Shown one piece after another: positions 52,472 through 60,979 of a DNA stretch of 62,302 nucleotides (positions within the stretch are counted from its first letter, which is position 1; each line of letters opens with the position of its first letter). The DNA lies in assembly GCA_964483155.1 (NCBI GenBank), contig CAZAAC010000011.1:1-62302 (forward strand). The letters are read 5' to 3'. The DNA is from JAAYYM01 sp964483155. GTDB taxonomy: Bacteria; Bacillota; Clostridia; Lachnospirales; Lachnospiraceae. The notes below the pieces were generated by a model. The model did no database searches and was not told where the DNA came from. It saw nothing but the letters and a program-made list of their open reading frames with translations. Both the position numbers and the translations under genes were made by a program.

Positions 52472-53161
52472 ATGAATATATGCGGACTTCAAAAAACCAC
52501 CTTACTAGATTATCCAGGTTATGTTGCATCAACAATTTTCTTAAGCAATTGTAATTTTCGTTGTCCTTTTTGCTATAATATGAATCTTGTCTTAAATGCG
52601 CCTTCTTTAATAGAAGAAAAAGAAATTTTTTCCTTCTTAGAATCTCGCAAAGGAATCCTAGATGGTGTTTGCATTACTGGTGGAGAGCCAACTGTTTCAA
52701 TAGGTTTGATTCCATTTATTCAAAAAATAAAGTCACTTGGTTATCTAGTGAAGTTAGATACAAATGGCTATTTGCCAAATGTTCTTGATGATTTGCTTCA
52801 TATGCATCTATTAGACTATATTGCAATGGATATAAAGGCTTCTCCTTCTGACTATTGTATAGCAAGTGGGTTGCCTTCTGTAAATATTTCTTTCATTATG
52901 AATTCTATCCAAATGATTATTAATGCAGGTATTCCACACGAATTTCGTACTACCGTTATAAAAGAATTTCACAATCTCGCTAGCATGAAGGATATTGGTA
53001 CTTTAATATCAGGTGCTGATGCGTATTATTTACAATCCTTCATTGATTCAAATCAAGTCACAGATCATTCACTGCATGCCTGTACCAAAGAAGAATTACT
53101 TGCTTTTGTGGATATCGTATCCCCCTATGTAAAAAAAGTTGAGTTACGCGGCATTGATTAA
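52472..53161 (+). CDS. Radical SAM activating enzyme, anaerobic ribonucleotide-reductase activase-like
   Basis: The 229-residue protein has the radical SAM cluster motif CNFRCPFC (near residues 28-35), preceded by LLDYPGYVASTIFLSNC, and ITGGEPTVS near 70. This fits the NrdG2-type activases, which differ from classical NrdG in length and start motif. It probably generates a glycyl radical on a partner enzyme, but no reductase or formate lyase gene is nearby, so the partner is unknown. AGAGGAG precedes the ATG. Its last four bases overlap the end of the convergent CdaR-like gene, and no terminator lies between. Confidence 0.88.
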   Translation: MNICGLQKTTLLDYPGYVASTIFLSNCNFRCPFCYNMNLVLNAPSLIEEKEIFSFLESRKGILDGVCITGGEPTVSIGLIPFIQKIKSLGYLVKLDTNGYLPNVLDDLLHMHLLDYIAMDIKASPSDYCIASGLPSVNISFIMNSIQMIINAGIPHEFRTTVIKEFHNLASMKDIGTLISGADAYYLQSFIDSNQVTDHSLHACTKEELLAFVDIVSPYVKKVELRGID

Positions 53162-54252
53162 TATTCCGATGTTTCCATATATTTCATATAATTTACTACC
53201 ATTAAAGCTATTTTAAGCGTTAATGCATCGTCAAATACTCTCACATCAAGTCCTGTTATTTTTTGTAGTTTTTCAATACGGTATACTAATGTATTCCTAT
53301 GAATATAAAGTTGTCTTGATGTTTCTGAAACATTTAAATTATTTTCAAAAAATTTGTGAATCGTCATAAGAATTTCTTTGTCTATTTCATCTGGTAGGTT
53401 CTTTCCAAACACTTCTTCAATAAAGATCTGACATAGATTAACAGGTAATTGATAAATTAAGCGTCCTATTCCAAGTGTATTATATGCAATGATTACTTTT
53501 TCTCTATAAAATATTTTTCCTACATCAAGCGCCATCATTGCTTCTTTATACGATTTAGAAACTTCTTTTATCTCTCTAATTATTGTCCCATATGCTACAC
53601 GTACCTTTGTCATGACCTCTGCATTAAGCATATCTACTAATACTTTTGCAACTCCTTCAAGTTTTTCATATGTTTCACCATTTTTTAATGCTTTTATTAA
53701 GATAATATGCTTTTCATCTACCGCTGTAATATAATCGCCGTTTTGCGAAGAAAAAAGTTCTTTTAACATTTCTCTTGCATTTATATCTTTTTCTGTTTTG
53801 GTTTCTATGACAAATACTGCTCTTTCTTGTTCTGTAATAATATGCAATTTCTTTGCTCTATTATATATATCAACTAATAACAAATTATCTAAAATTAAGT
53901 TTTGAAAAAAACTATTTCGGTCTATTCTATCCTTATATGCAATTATTAAGTTCTGGATCTGCTTTACCGCAATTTTCCCTACAGCATATGGATCTTGTCC
54001 CTTGGATGCGATTAAAATATACGATAACATGCCCTCATCAAAAATTTTCAATAAATGCTGATTTTGAATAACCTGACTATCCGCTGTAGACTCTGCAAAA
54101 TTAACTACAGCCTCTTGGCTGATCTCTAATTCAATAGCTGTTGATGCAACTATCACACCTTGTAAGTCCGTAATAAACAACTCTACCTTTGTAATTTCCT
54201 GCAACTCTTCAATACTTGTCTGCATAATTTGATTTGTAATCATTTTATTCAC
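53158..54252 (-). CDS. cdaR: CdaR-family transcriptional regulator (sugar diacid type)
   Basis: The 364-residue protein has an N-terminal sugar-diacid recognition domain (about 1-135: IMQTSIEELQEITKVELFIT), a middle GGDEF-like degenerate region and a C-terminal PucR helix-turn-helix (FFENNLNVSETSRQLYIHRN, RNTLVYRIEKLQKITGLD, about 310-350). In E. coli such proteins activate glucarate and glycerate genes. Here it follows the MsmK-type ATPase gene, across a terminator. Its targets are not evident. Confidence 0.88.
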   Translation of the reverse strand: MNKMITNQIMQTSIEELQEITKVELFITDLQGVIVASTAIELEISQEAVVNFAESTADSQVIQNQHLLKIFDEGMLSYILIASKGQDPYAVGKIAVKQIQNLIIAYKDRIDRNSFFQNLILDNLLLVDIYNRAKKLHIITEQERAVFVIETKTEKDINAREMLKELFSSQNGDYITAVDEKHIILIKALKNGETYEKLEGVAKVLVDMLNAEVMTKVRVAYGTIIREIKEVSKSYKEAMMALDVGKIFYREKVIIAYNTLGIGRLIYQLPVNLCQIFIEEVFGKNLPDEIDKEILMTIHKFFENNLNVSETSRQLYIHRNTLVYRIEKLQKITGLDVRVFDDALTLKIALMVVNYMKYMETSEY

Positions 54253-54340
54253 GTCCTTCCATATAATGCTATTGTAGAATTGTTTCCATTTACTTTACTT
54301 GTAGTAGTATCATAAATCATTCATTAATGTCTGACAAGTA

Positions 54341-54369
54341 AAAAATAGGAGATGCTCTCGCATCTCCTA
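54341..54369 (-). terminator. Intrinsic terminator after the MsmK-type ATPase gene
   Basis: TAGGAGATGC and GCATCTCCTA form a ten-base-pair stem with a four-base loop, followed on the minus strand by TTTTTTACTT. Confidence 0.92.
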
Positions 54370-54384
54370 CACCATTAATAACTT

Positions 54385-55497
54385 CTAATTCGTAATTGTC
54401 TGCTCTGTATCTTTATCAAATACATGAATTTTTTCTGTATCAAGAGCAAATCTACATGTATCACCTAGTCTTGCTGTTGTACGAGGATCAACTCTTGCTG
54501 TAATTGGAAAGTCTTCCAAATCGAAGTATAAATTAACCTCTGCTCCAAGCAATTCATAAACTTTAATTGTTGCTTCAAATACACTCTGAGGAGATGACTC
54601 AATAAACATTTCCGACTCATACACATCTTCAGGACGAACTCCAAATGTTACTGTTTTTCCATTATAGCCACCTTCTATAAGTTTCTTTGATTTTGAAGGA
54701 GGAAGTGGAATAGACTTTCCTGCAACTTTCAAATTTGCAACTGAGCCTTGTACATCAACAACTGCATCTAAGAAATTCATCTGTGGTGAACCCATAAATC
54801 CTGCTACAAAAAGATTCTGAGGTTTCTCATATAAATTCTGAGGTGTATCTACTTGTTGAATAATACCACCTTTCATTACAACAATTCTCGTTCCTAATGT
54901 CATAGCCTCTGTCTGATCATGTGTTACATAAACAATCGTTGTTCCAAGTCTTTGGTGAATCTTCGCAATCTCAATACGCATCTGAACACGTAGTTTTGCA
55001 TCCAAATTTGATAATGGCTCATCCATAAGAAATACTTTGGGATCACGAACAATAGCACGACCCATCGCTACACGCTGTCTCTGTCCACCAGATAAAGCCT
55101 TAGGTTTTCTCTCAAGAAGTGGCATTAAATCAAGAATTTTAGCAGTTTCTTTGACGATTTTATCAATTTCATCCTTTGGAATTTTTCTTAATTTAAGACC
55201 AAAAGCCATATTATCATAAACCGACATATGTGGATACAACGCATAATTCTGAAATACCATTGCAATATCTCTATCCTTAGGCTCTATATCATTCATAACT
55301 TTATCGCCTATTTTAAGCTCCCCTGAAGAAATCTCTTCAAGCCCTGCAATCATACGAAGTGTTGTGGACTTACCACATCCTGAAGGTCCAACAAAAATAA
55401 TAAACTCCTGATCTTCAATATCCAAATTGAAGTCTTTAACAGCTTCAAATCCATTGGGATATACTTTGTAAATATTTTTTAACTGTAAACTTGCCAT
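54385..55497 (-). CDS. msmK: Sugar ABC importer ATPase, MsmK/UgpC type
   Basis: The 370-residue ATPase has Walker A FVGPSGCGKSTTLRM (near residue 35), signature LSGGQRQRVAMGRA (near 135), Walker B KVFLMDEPLSNLDAKLR and an OB-fold regulatory C-terminal region (about 240-365). It has no neighbouring permease or binding-protein genes. In Firmicutes such orphan MsmK ATPases serve several sugar importers (maltodextrins, raffinose and similar). It is monocistronic, judged by the terminator and the gap upstream. Confidence 0.94.
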   Translation of the reverse strand: MASLQLKNIYKVYPNGFEAVKDFNLDIEDQEFIIFVGPSGCGKSTTLRMIAGLEEISSGELKIGDKVMNDIEPKDRDIAMVFQNYALYPHMSVYDNMAFGLKLRKIPKDEIDKIVKETAKILDLMPLLERKPKALSGGQRQRVAMGRAIVRDPKVFLMDEPLSNLDAKLRVQMRIEIAKIHQRLGTTIVYVTHDQTEAMTLGTRIVVMKGGIIQQVDTPQNLYEKPQNLFVAGFMGSPQMNFLDAVVDVQGSVANLKVAGKSIPLPPSKSKKLIEGGYNGKTVTFGVRPEDVYESEMFIESSPQSVFEATIKVYELLGAEVNLYFDLEDFPITARVDPRTTARLGDTCRFALDTEKIHVFDKDTEQTITN

Positions 55498-55667
55498 TTC
55501 TTTTCCTCCTAATAGTAAAATATTATTACCTATGTTATTTTTTTGATCGAAAGCTTTTAATTCATAATACTAACACTTTTTCTAGTATAACAAAACCTCT
55601 TTTGATTAGCCATGCAAGAATTAAACAATTTTTTTCACAATTCCTATACAATCTGCTCAATCCCATT

Positions 55668-55705
55668 TTTAAAAAAAGGAACAGCAATTAGCCCTGCTCT
55701 TCCTT
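55668..55705 (-). terminator. Terminator overlapping the end of the diguanylate cyclase gene
   Basis: AAGGAACAGC (55676-55685) and GCTCTTCCTT (55696-55705) form a stem with one mismatch. On the minus strand it is followed by seven T. The stem includes the last codons of the gene. Confidence 0.8.
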
Positions 55706-57214
55706 TATTTCCTCATACTCACTATTATAAAAGGCTAGTTGGTTTTTGCCTCTTCTCTTTGCGTTATATAATGCTTGATCAGCCGCTTTATACAAACTAT
55801 TAAAATCATTTCCATCTGTTGGAAATACTGCTGCGCCAATACTTGCAGTTGCAGAATATTTTACATACTCACCTACTTGAAAAGTTTTAAAAAAAGTAGC
55901 TACTCTCATTGCCTCTTTCCTCATTGTATTATCATCTTTTAAATCTTTGAGAAATACAACAAATTCATCTCCGCCTGTTCTTCCCACAATATCATTAATT
56001 CTAAATTCACTTTTAATTTTTCTTCCAAGGGTGCTCAAGACTTCATCTCCAAACACATGTCCCATTGTATCATTTATTTTTTTAAAATTATCAATATCAA
56101 GAACAAACATTAGAGAATATTTTTCTTTTCCCTCATTTTCCATATATTCTTGTATCTTCTTCTCTGTTGCAATTTTATTAAGCAAATCCGTAAGCATATC
56201 CGTTTCAGCTTTGTCCTGTAATTCTCTACTCTCTTTTATATATTTTGCTTTACTAATAATATTAATTACTACTGCTATAGTGGTAAAAATCAATAAAGCG
56301 ACTAAAATTTTAGTTACCATGATAGATGTCATTTTCTGCTCTTCCGAAACAGTTTTTTGTACCTGCATATCTGTTGAAAGCGTTATTGTGCTCCAACCAT
56401 AATTACCAACTGGCTCATATAGTAAGTGATATGTATTTACTTTATTTGCGTTAACTTCTGTTGAAAATTTAATATTCCCACTTTTGCCTGATTCAATATT
56501 CTGCACCAACTTCTTATAAGTGCCTTCCAAAAAAATCATTCCTTCTAGCTGCTTAAATAAATTGTCGCCCACCTCAACATATTTGCTTATATTTCCTGAT
56601 TTTTCTACAATTGTACCATCTGCCTTTACCAATCCATATGTATTCTTAACTGAATATGTCTCTGATGAAGTAACGTCACTTAAAGAGTCAAAAGGAATCA
56701 TAACCGCAACCGAACCTAATAATTCATTTCCTTCTTTTATTGGTACGGAAATAATGATATGATACTTATTAGCATTTTCATAACGGAAAATATCCGAAAC
56801 ATATATTCTTCCAGTTAATAAATCATTTTTGGGGACATTATCAAGTAGGGATGTTTCATGTCCTGCTGTGTCAAAAAAAGTTCCATCTGTTTTTACTATA
56901 ATTGCATCCTGTGCACATGTCTGTTTCTCTATTGTGTATAGCACCTTCTGCGCTTCTGCTGAAAAAATATCTTCCATTTCAGATAAGTATCCTGCTGAAA
57001 CCTTAGCAACGCTAGAAATTACTTCGATTTCTGTTCTGTAATACTCATTCATATTCCTCGTTTGTATTGCTAACTTATTAATGGCATCATTTTCGGTTCG
57101 TTTCTTCATATTTGCGGAATAATTGAATAATGTTACTATTAAAAATAATACCAACAATATGGATGGAATAATCCATTGTATAATATTTGAATTATCGCTT
57201 TTCTGTTTACTCAT
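55688..57214 (-). CDS. Membrane diguanylate cyclase with extracytoplasmic Cache-like sensor
   Basis: The 508-residue protein has a first membrane helix at about 13-32, a large extracytoplasmic sensor domain (about 40-290) of double-Cache appearance, a second helix at about 298-322 and a GGDEF domain (about 335-500). The active site GGDEF is intact at 414-418, and RxxD at 405-408, five residues upstream, is an inhibitory I-site. It should make cyclic di-GMP in response to an external ligand. An HD-GYP-type protein, the natural opposing activity, lies about 1 kb away. Confidence 0.94.
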   Translation of the reverse strand: MSKQKSDNSNIIQWIIPSILLVLFLIVTLFNYSANMKKRTENDAINKLAIQTRNMNEYYRTEIEVISSVAKVSAGYLSEMEDIFSAEAQKVLYTIEKQTCAQDAIIVKTDGTFFDTAGHETSLLDNVPKNDLLTGRIYVSDIFRYENANKYHIIISVPIKEGNELLGSVAVMIPFDSLSDVTSSETYSVKNTYGLVKADGTIVEKSGNISKYVEVGDNLFKQLEGMIFLEGTYKKLVQNIESGKSGNIKFSTEVNANKVNTYHLLYEPVGNYGWSTITLSTDMQVQKTVSEEQKMTSIMVTKILVALLIFTTIAVVINIISKAKYIKESRELQDKAETDMLTDLLNKIATEKKIQEYMENEGKEKYSLMFVLDIDNFKKINDTMGHVFGDEVLSTLGRKIKSEFRINDIVGRTGGDEFVVFLKDLKDDNTMRKEAMRVATFFKTFQVGEYVKYSATASIGAAVFPTDGNDFNSLYKAADQALYNAKRRGKNQLAFYNSEYEEIKEEQG

Positions 57215-57264
57215 CCTTTTTCCTCAAAAGTGATTTGTCTCCTTTTAAATATATTCACTTCTGC

Positions 57265-57891
57265 TTATTCCTGATCTTCTTGTGGGATATAATAACTAAA
57301 AATTTTTCTATATGTATATGATGTGCAAAAAGCAATCAGTGAAAAAACAATTAAGAATAGTGCTGGGCTCAATTCAACAAAGAAAAAAATAAGCAAAAAA
57401 GGAATTACTATTTCTACAAGTAATAGTAATGTCATCGGAAAATGTCTTATACCTATTAACAGTGCATTTTTAAGACTATGTCTGATTTTATTTTCGAACT
57501 TAGCCAATAATGGAAAAATGTAAATCATCACAATTATATATATTACACATACCATACATAAAATAACAAAAATGATTTTACCAACAGTTTCTTCCATGCT
57601 GAATACAATTCTAAAATCAATCATAATAATAGCAAATGCTGCTATTGCTATAAGCCAAACTATTGTCGCTTTTATAAAATTATCCTTAAAAGCTTTAAAA
57701 AAACTCTTTGTAATATAACCTTCTTCATCTGCCACCATCTTTAGTGTTACATAGTATAATGATGTTGTAGCGGCTCCTATTGTAATGATAGGAATACAAC
57801 AAATAATGTACAAAATATTTAGCCATAATAAATCCGCCAATCTTCCCAAAAAAACCATTGCCGGACTCTCTAAATTAAAAAATCGACCCAT
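57265..57891 (-). CDS. DUF624 (YesL-like) membrane protein
   Basis: The 208-residue protein starts with the DUF624 pattern MGRFFNLESPAMVFLGRLADL and has four to five membrane helices (about 18-45, 70-95, 100-125, 140-190). YesL-like proteins occur beside sugar-regulated operons in Bacillus, but no biochemical role is known. It lies between the diguanylate cyclase and HD-GYP-type genes on the same strand. A functional link is not established. Confidence 0.86.
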   Translation of the reverse strand: MGRFFNLESPAMVFLGRLADLLWLNILYIICCIPIITIGAATTSLYYVTLKMVADEEGYITKSFFKAFKDNFIKATIVWLIAIAAFAIIMIDFRIVFSMEETVGKIIFVILCMVCVIYIIVMIYIFPLLAKFENKIRHSLKNALLIGIRHFPMTLLLLVEIVIPFLLIFFFVELSPALFLIVFSLIAFCTSYTYRKIFSYYIPQEDQE

Positions 57892-57980
57892 TTAATAACC
57901 TCTTTTTCATCAAAATAATATTATGTTTCATATAGAATTATATTGTATTCTTTTTAAAAAAGCAAATATTCTAGGAGTTT

Positions 57981-59234
57981 CTAATTATTTCCTAAGTTCT
58001 GAAACATTTGATTATATTGAATATTCAACTTACTATGTAAATTCAATATCTTTTTAGATTCTTTTCTAACCTCTATTAATATACTATCGTAATTACTACA
58101 AAATATTTTTACTATTTTTTTATTAAAACGACCATGATTTGCTTCGTCTTCCAATGCATTAATAATAAATTCTTTATTTTTTATTGTTCTGTAACTTCTT
58201 TGGTTTATCATTCCTGTGATTGTATCTGCTATCTGAAGTATCATTTGAAGAATGTTCATATTCTCTTCTTTCAGTCCTCTATAATAGCCACTACCATTAG
58301 AACGCTCGTGATGAGTAATAGCAATTTCTACTATTTCCGTATCAAGATACTGTTTTAAAACACTTTCAGCAATATTTACATGTTTACGCATCTTAGTTGT
58401 TTCTTCTTGCGTCAATGCACGTGGTGCATCTAAAATTTTTTCAGATACTGTTAACATTCCAATATCATGTACTAACGCTGCATAGTATAATTTTTCTTTG
58501 TCTTCTGCACTAACTTTTAGTAATTTAGCTATTTCTCGACAAATACAAATTGTAGTCACTGCATCAGTAACCGCATATTCGCTTCGAAAGCCCATGATAT
58601 ACATTAATAATTCAATATAATTCTTCTTCTCTTCTTCATTAAAAATAATATATTCTAGTATTTGACTCAACTCTTTTAAATATTCCCCGCTCTTGACATT
58701 GCTAAAAACATCATACTTAATTTGTGCGTGGTTAAATAGTTGTATAGCTTCTGAAGAATACTTAACTTTTTCATACTTACTAAGAAGCCTGTAGTCAAAT
58801 GCCTTTCCCATTGTATTATTATATAAATCCACTCTTTCTGAAAACCCGATAAAATTTGCAATATCTTTATACTTATAATCTATTGCCTCTAACTGCGCAT
58901 AATCTACATGGTGATAAAGTAGTATTTTGGACTTTTCTTTCATTGGTGATAAATATCGCATAAATAAATATCCATATATGGAATGTGGCATAACATCTAT
59001 TGTTTCATAATTTAATTTTTTAGACAAATCTTCTGTCTTATAGGCTCCAATATCATGAATCATCGCCAACAATATATTTTCTGCTAACTCATATTCTACA
59101 TAACCGCCCCTGCACTCTAACATTTTCAAAAGGAAATAAGCAACTCTCAACCCATGATCCATAGGACCTTTATCAATTAGCCTAAGCGTACTGGTTATAA
59201 GATAGCACAAATCTTTGCTGGTGATATTTTCCAT
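57981..59234 (-). CDS. HD / HD-GYP-type phosphodiesterase protein
   Basis: The 417-residue protein has two HD-type halves. The N-terminal half has HGLRVAY (27-33), MIHDIGAY (58-65) and YHHVDY (107-112). The C-terminal half has the standard LVHDIGML (254-261), KHVNIAE and THHERSNGSGYYRG (307-320). HD-GYP enzymes degrade cyclic di-GMP. Here the GYP tripeptide is GYY, but the metal-binding HD and HHE motifs are present. It begins about 50 bases after a GNAT gene and could oppose the nearby diguanylate cyclase. Confidence 0.87.
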   Translation of the reverse strand: MENITSKDLCYLITSTLRLIDKGPMDHGLRVAYFLLKMLECRGGYVEYELAENILLAMIHDIGAYKTEDLSKKLNYETIDVMPHSIYGYLFMRYLSPMKEKSKILLYHHVDYAQLEAIDYKYKDIANFIGFSERVDLYNNTMGKAFDYRLLSKYEKVKYSSEAIQLFNHAQIKYDVFSNVKSGEYLKELSQILEYIIFNEEEKKNYIELLMYIMGFRSEYAVTDAVTTICICREIAKLLKVSAEDKEKLYYAALVHDIGMLTVSEKILDAPRALTQEETTKMRKHVNIAESVLKQYLDTEIVEIAITHHERSNGSGYYRGLKEENMNILQMILQIADTITGMINQRSYRTIKNKEFIINALEDEANHGRFNKKIVKIFCSNYDSILIEVRKESKKILNLHSKLNIQYNQMFQNLGNN

Positions 59235-59285
59235 ATATATTTCACCTCTTTCACTTTAAACAACTGAAAGTCTATATCCACACTT

Positions 59286-59768
59286 CTATCTTACCCTTAA
59301 ATGCATTGGTGTAAAACGAATCCCGTCCGCAACCACTTCTTTATCATCATCACAAAATCCCAATTTGTGATAAAAGCCTACTGCATAAGGTGCTGCATTT
59401 ACAGTGAAACTACTAATTTCCTGCATCTTTTCTTGCTGTAGAAAGTAGGAAAACAAAGCTGTAGCAACTCCTTTTTTATGATACCTCTCATCCACAAACA
59501 ATAAAGATATATGATTTCCATTACGTATACCCATCATCCCTACCATTTGTGCTTTATAGAATGCACCAAATGCTGCATACTCTCCACTAATAAATTGTTT
59601 TTTTAACTTAGGATCTTCTATAAAATCCTTAAAGCTTCTGATTCCTGCTGTTGTATATCCCGGTGCCTCAAATTGAAGGAATATCCTCCAAGCTAATGCA
59701 ATTGCTGTAGACCATTCGCCCTTAGCAAGTTCTCTAATTTCATACTCGCCATCTTTACTGATTCTCAT
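59286..59768 (-). CDS. GNAT-family acetyltransferase
   Basis: The 160-residue protein fits the GNAT fold: VGMMGIRNGNHISLLFVDERYHKKGVATALF (about residues 72-102) contains the acetyl-CoA-binding Q/RxxGxG/A-like turn (HKKGVA). The C-terminal part (FTVNAAPYAVGFYHKLGF) is typical of small-molecule or protein acetyltransferases. The substrate is unknown. It sits between DUF1002 and HD-GYP-type genes with short gaps. Confidence 0.86.
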   Translation of the reverse strand: MRISKDGEYEIRELAKGEWSTAIALAWRIFLQFEAPGYTTAGIRSFKDFIEDPKLKKQFISGEYAAFGAFYKAQMVGMMGIRNGNHISLLFVDERYHKKGVATALFSYFLQQEKMQEISSFTVNAAPYAVGFYHKLGFCDDDKEVVADGIRFTPMHLRVR

Positions 59769-59789
59769 GTCATTCCTCTATACCTGTTA

Positions 59790-60785
59790 TTATTTTGAAA
59801 AAATAGATTTAAAAAATCCCCCTATTGCATCTGCTGCATTTTTAAAAAAATTGCCTACAGAATTTTTTACAATTGTCCCAATACCTAGGTCTTCTACAGA
59901 CAAATCATTAATATTAAAAGTCCCATTCCTGATTTCGTCTCCATATTTTGCATATATATCGTCTGCTTGCTCAGCCAGTAAATTAAAATCAATACCTAGT
60001 GACTTAATTTTTACCATCAAATCAATAATTTGTTGAATCTCTTCTTCGCTCAAATCTGCATTTAAATCTTTTACGCCTTTTCTAACCGCTGCTTCTATTT
60101 CTTCTTCTGTATCTAAATCATTAGCAGCTATCTGTGCTTTAATATATGTTATCAATTCCTCTGCATCATCGCTGTTTCCAACAGCAGTTGATAACTCTCC
60201 TGTTACCACCAATTCATTCATTGCTGTATCTATTGCCGTTTCTGCAACTTGTGTCCCCGACATCGCTTCATATGCCTTAACTGCTCCTATTAGCCCTGCT
60301 GTTCCAGATATTGGTGTTGGAGCTGCAACAATGATATCAGCATTTTTAACCCCTGCTGTCAATAAGGCACTTCTATACATATCTGTAGTACAATAATTAA
60401 TGTTTTTAGAAGATACTATTACACCGTGCCCTTCTTCTGCTGGTTTTACTAAAACTGAAGAAAGAGACTTTGTACCAATTATAGATGCTTCAACATAATT
60501 TCCAAGATATTGTCTCTCGTCCGCATTTGTAATATAAATAACATTGTAGTTTGCAATATCAGCCACCTGAATACCCATAAGTCCAAGTACAGTAGCTAGC
60601 TGCTCTTGTGTTAAATCAGCACCTAATGCAAGATATGCTTTCTCCTGCGTTTTGGTAATTGGCGTCACCTCAAGTACTGTCGCATTTTCTGCTGTACCAG
60701 TACTAACTGTTTCTTCTGCAAATGCGCTGACTTCTGATAATAGTAATAAAATTATTGTAAATAATAAACATATTGTTTTTTTCAT
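59790..60785 (-). CDS. DUF1002 secreted protein
   Basis: The 331-residue protein has a signal peptide (residues 1-23, ending near AFAEE) and the DUF1002 core (LALGADLTQEQLATVLGLMG near residue 52; YIEASIIGT-like and SGLIGAVKAYE segments). The C-terminal portion is helical. DUF1002 proteins are widespread in Firmicutes, secreted and of unknown function. It lies between metG and a GNAT gene with no evident partner. Confidence 0.88.
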   Translation of the reverse strand: MKKTICLLFTIILLLLSEVSAFAEETVSTGTAENATVLEVTPITKTQEKAYLALGADLTQEQLATVLGLMGIQVADIANYNVIYITNADERQYLGNYVEASIIGTKSLSSVLVKPAEEGHGVIVSSKNINYCTTDMYRSALLTAGVKNADIIVAAPTPISGTAGLIGAVKAYEAMSGTQVAETAIDTAMNELVVTGELSTAVGNSDDAEELITYIKAQIAANDLDTEEEIEAAVRKGVKDLNADLSEEEIQQIIDLMVKIKSLGIDFNLLAEQADDIYAKYGDEIRNGTFNINDLSVEDLGIGTIVKNSVGNFFKNAADAIGGFFKSIFSK

Positions 60786-60886
60786 TTTTTCCTCTTTTCT
60801 TTATAGATCGCTATATTAATTAACTACAAACATGTTTCCATCTGCATTATATCGTTATGTTCTTTCATTGTTTAGGCACAAAATGA

Positions 60887-60914
60887 AGAAATGATACATA
60901 TGAGTATCATTTCT
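60887..60914. terminator. Hairpin between metG and the DUF1002 gene
   Basis: AGAAATGATAC and GTATCATTTCT are a perfect 11-bp inverted repeat with a six-base loop. The T-tract is weak on both sides. It may end metG messages. Confidence 0.5.
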
Positions 60915-60979
60915 TTAATTATACCATAATTAACTATTGATTCCTAGTATTCGTTTTCCTATATAATTTTGGTGTTTAA

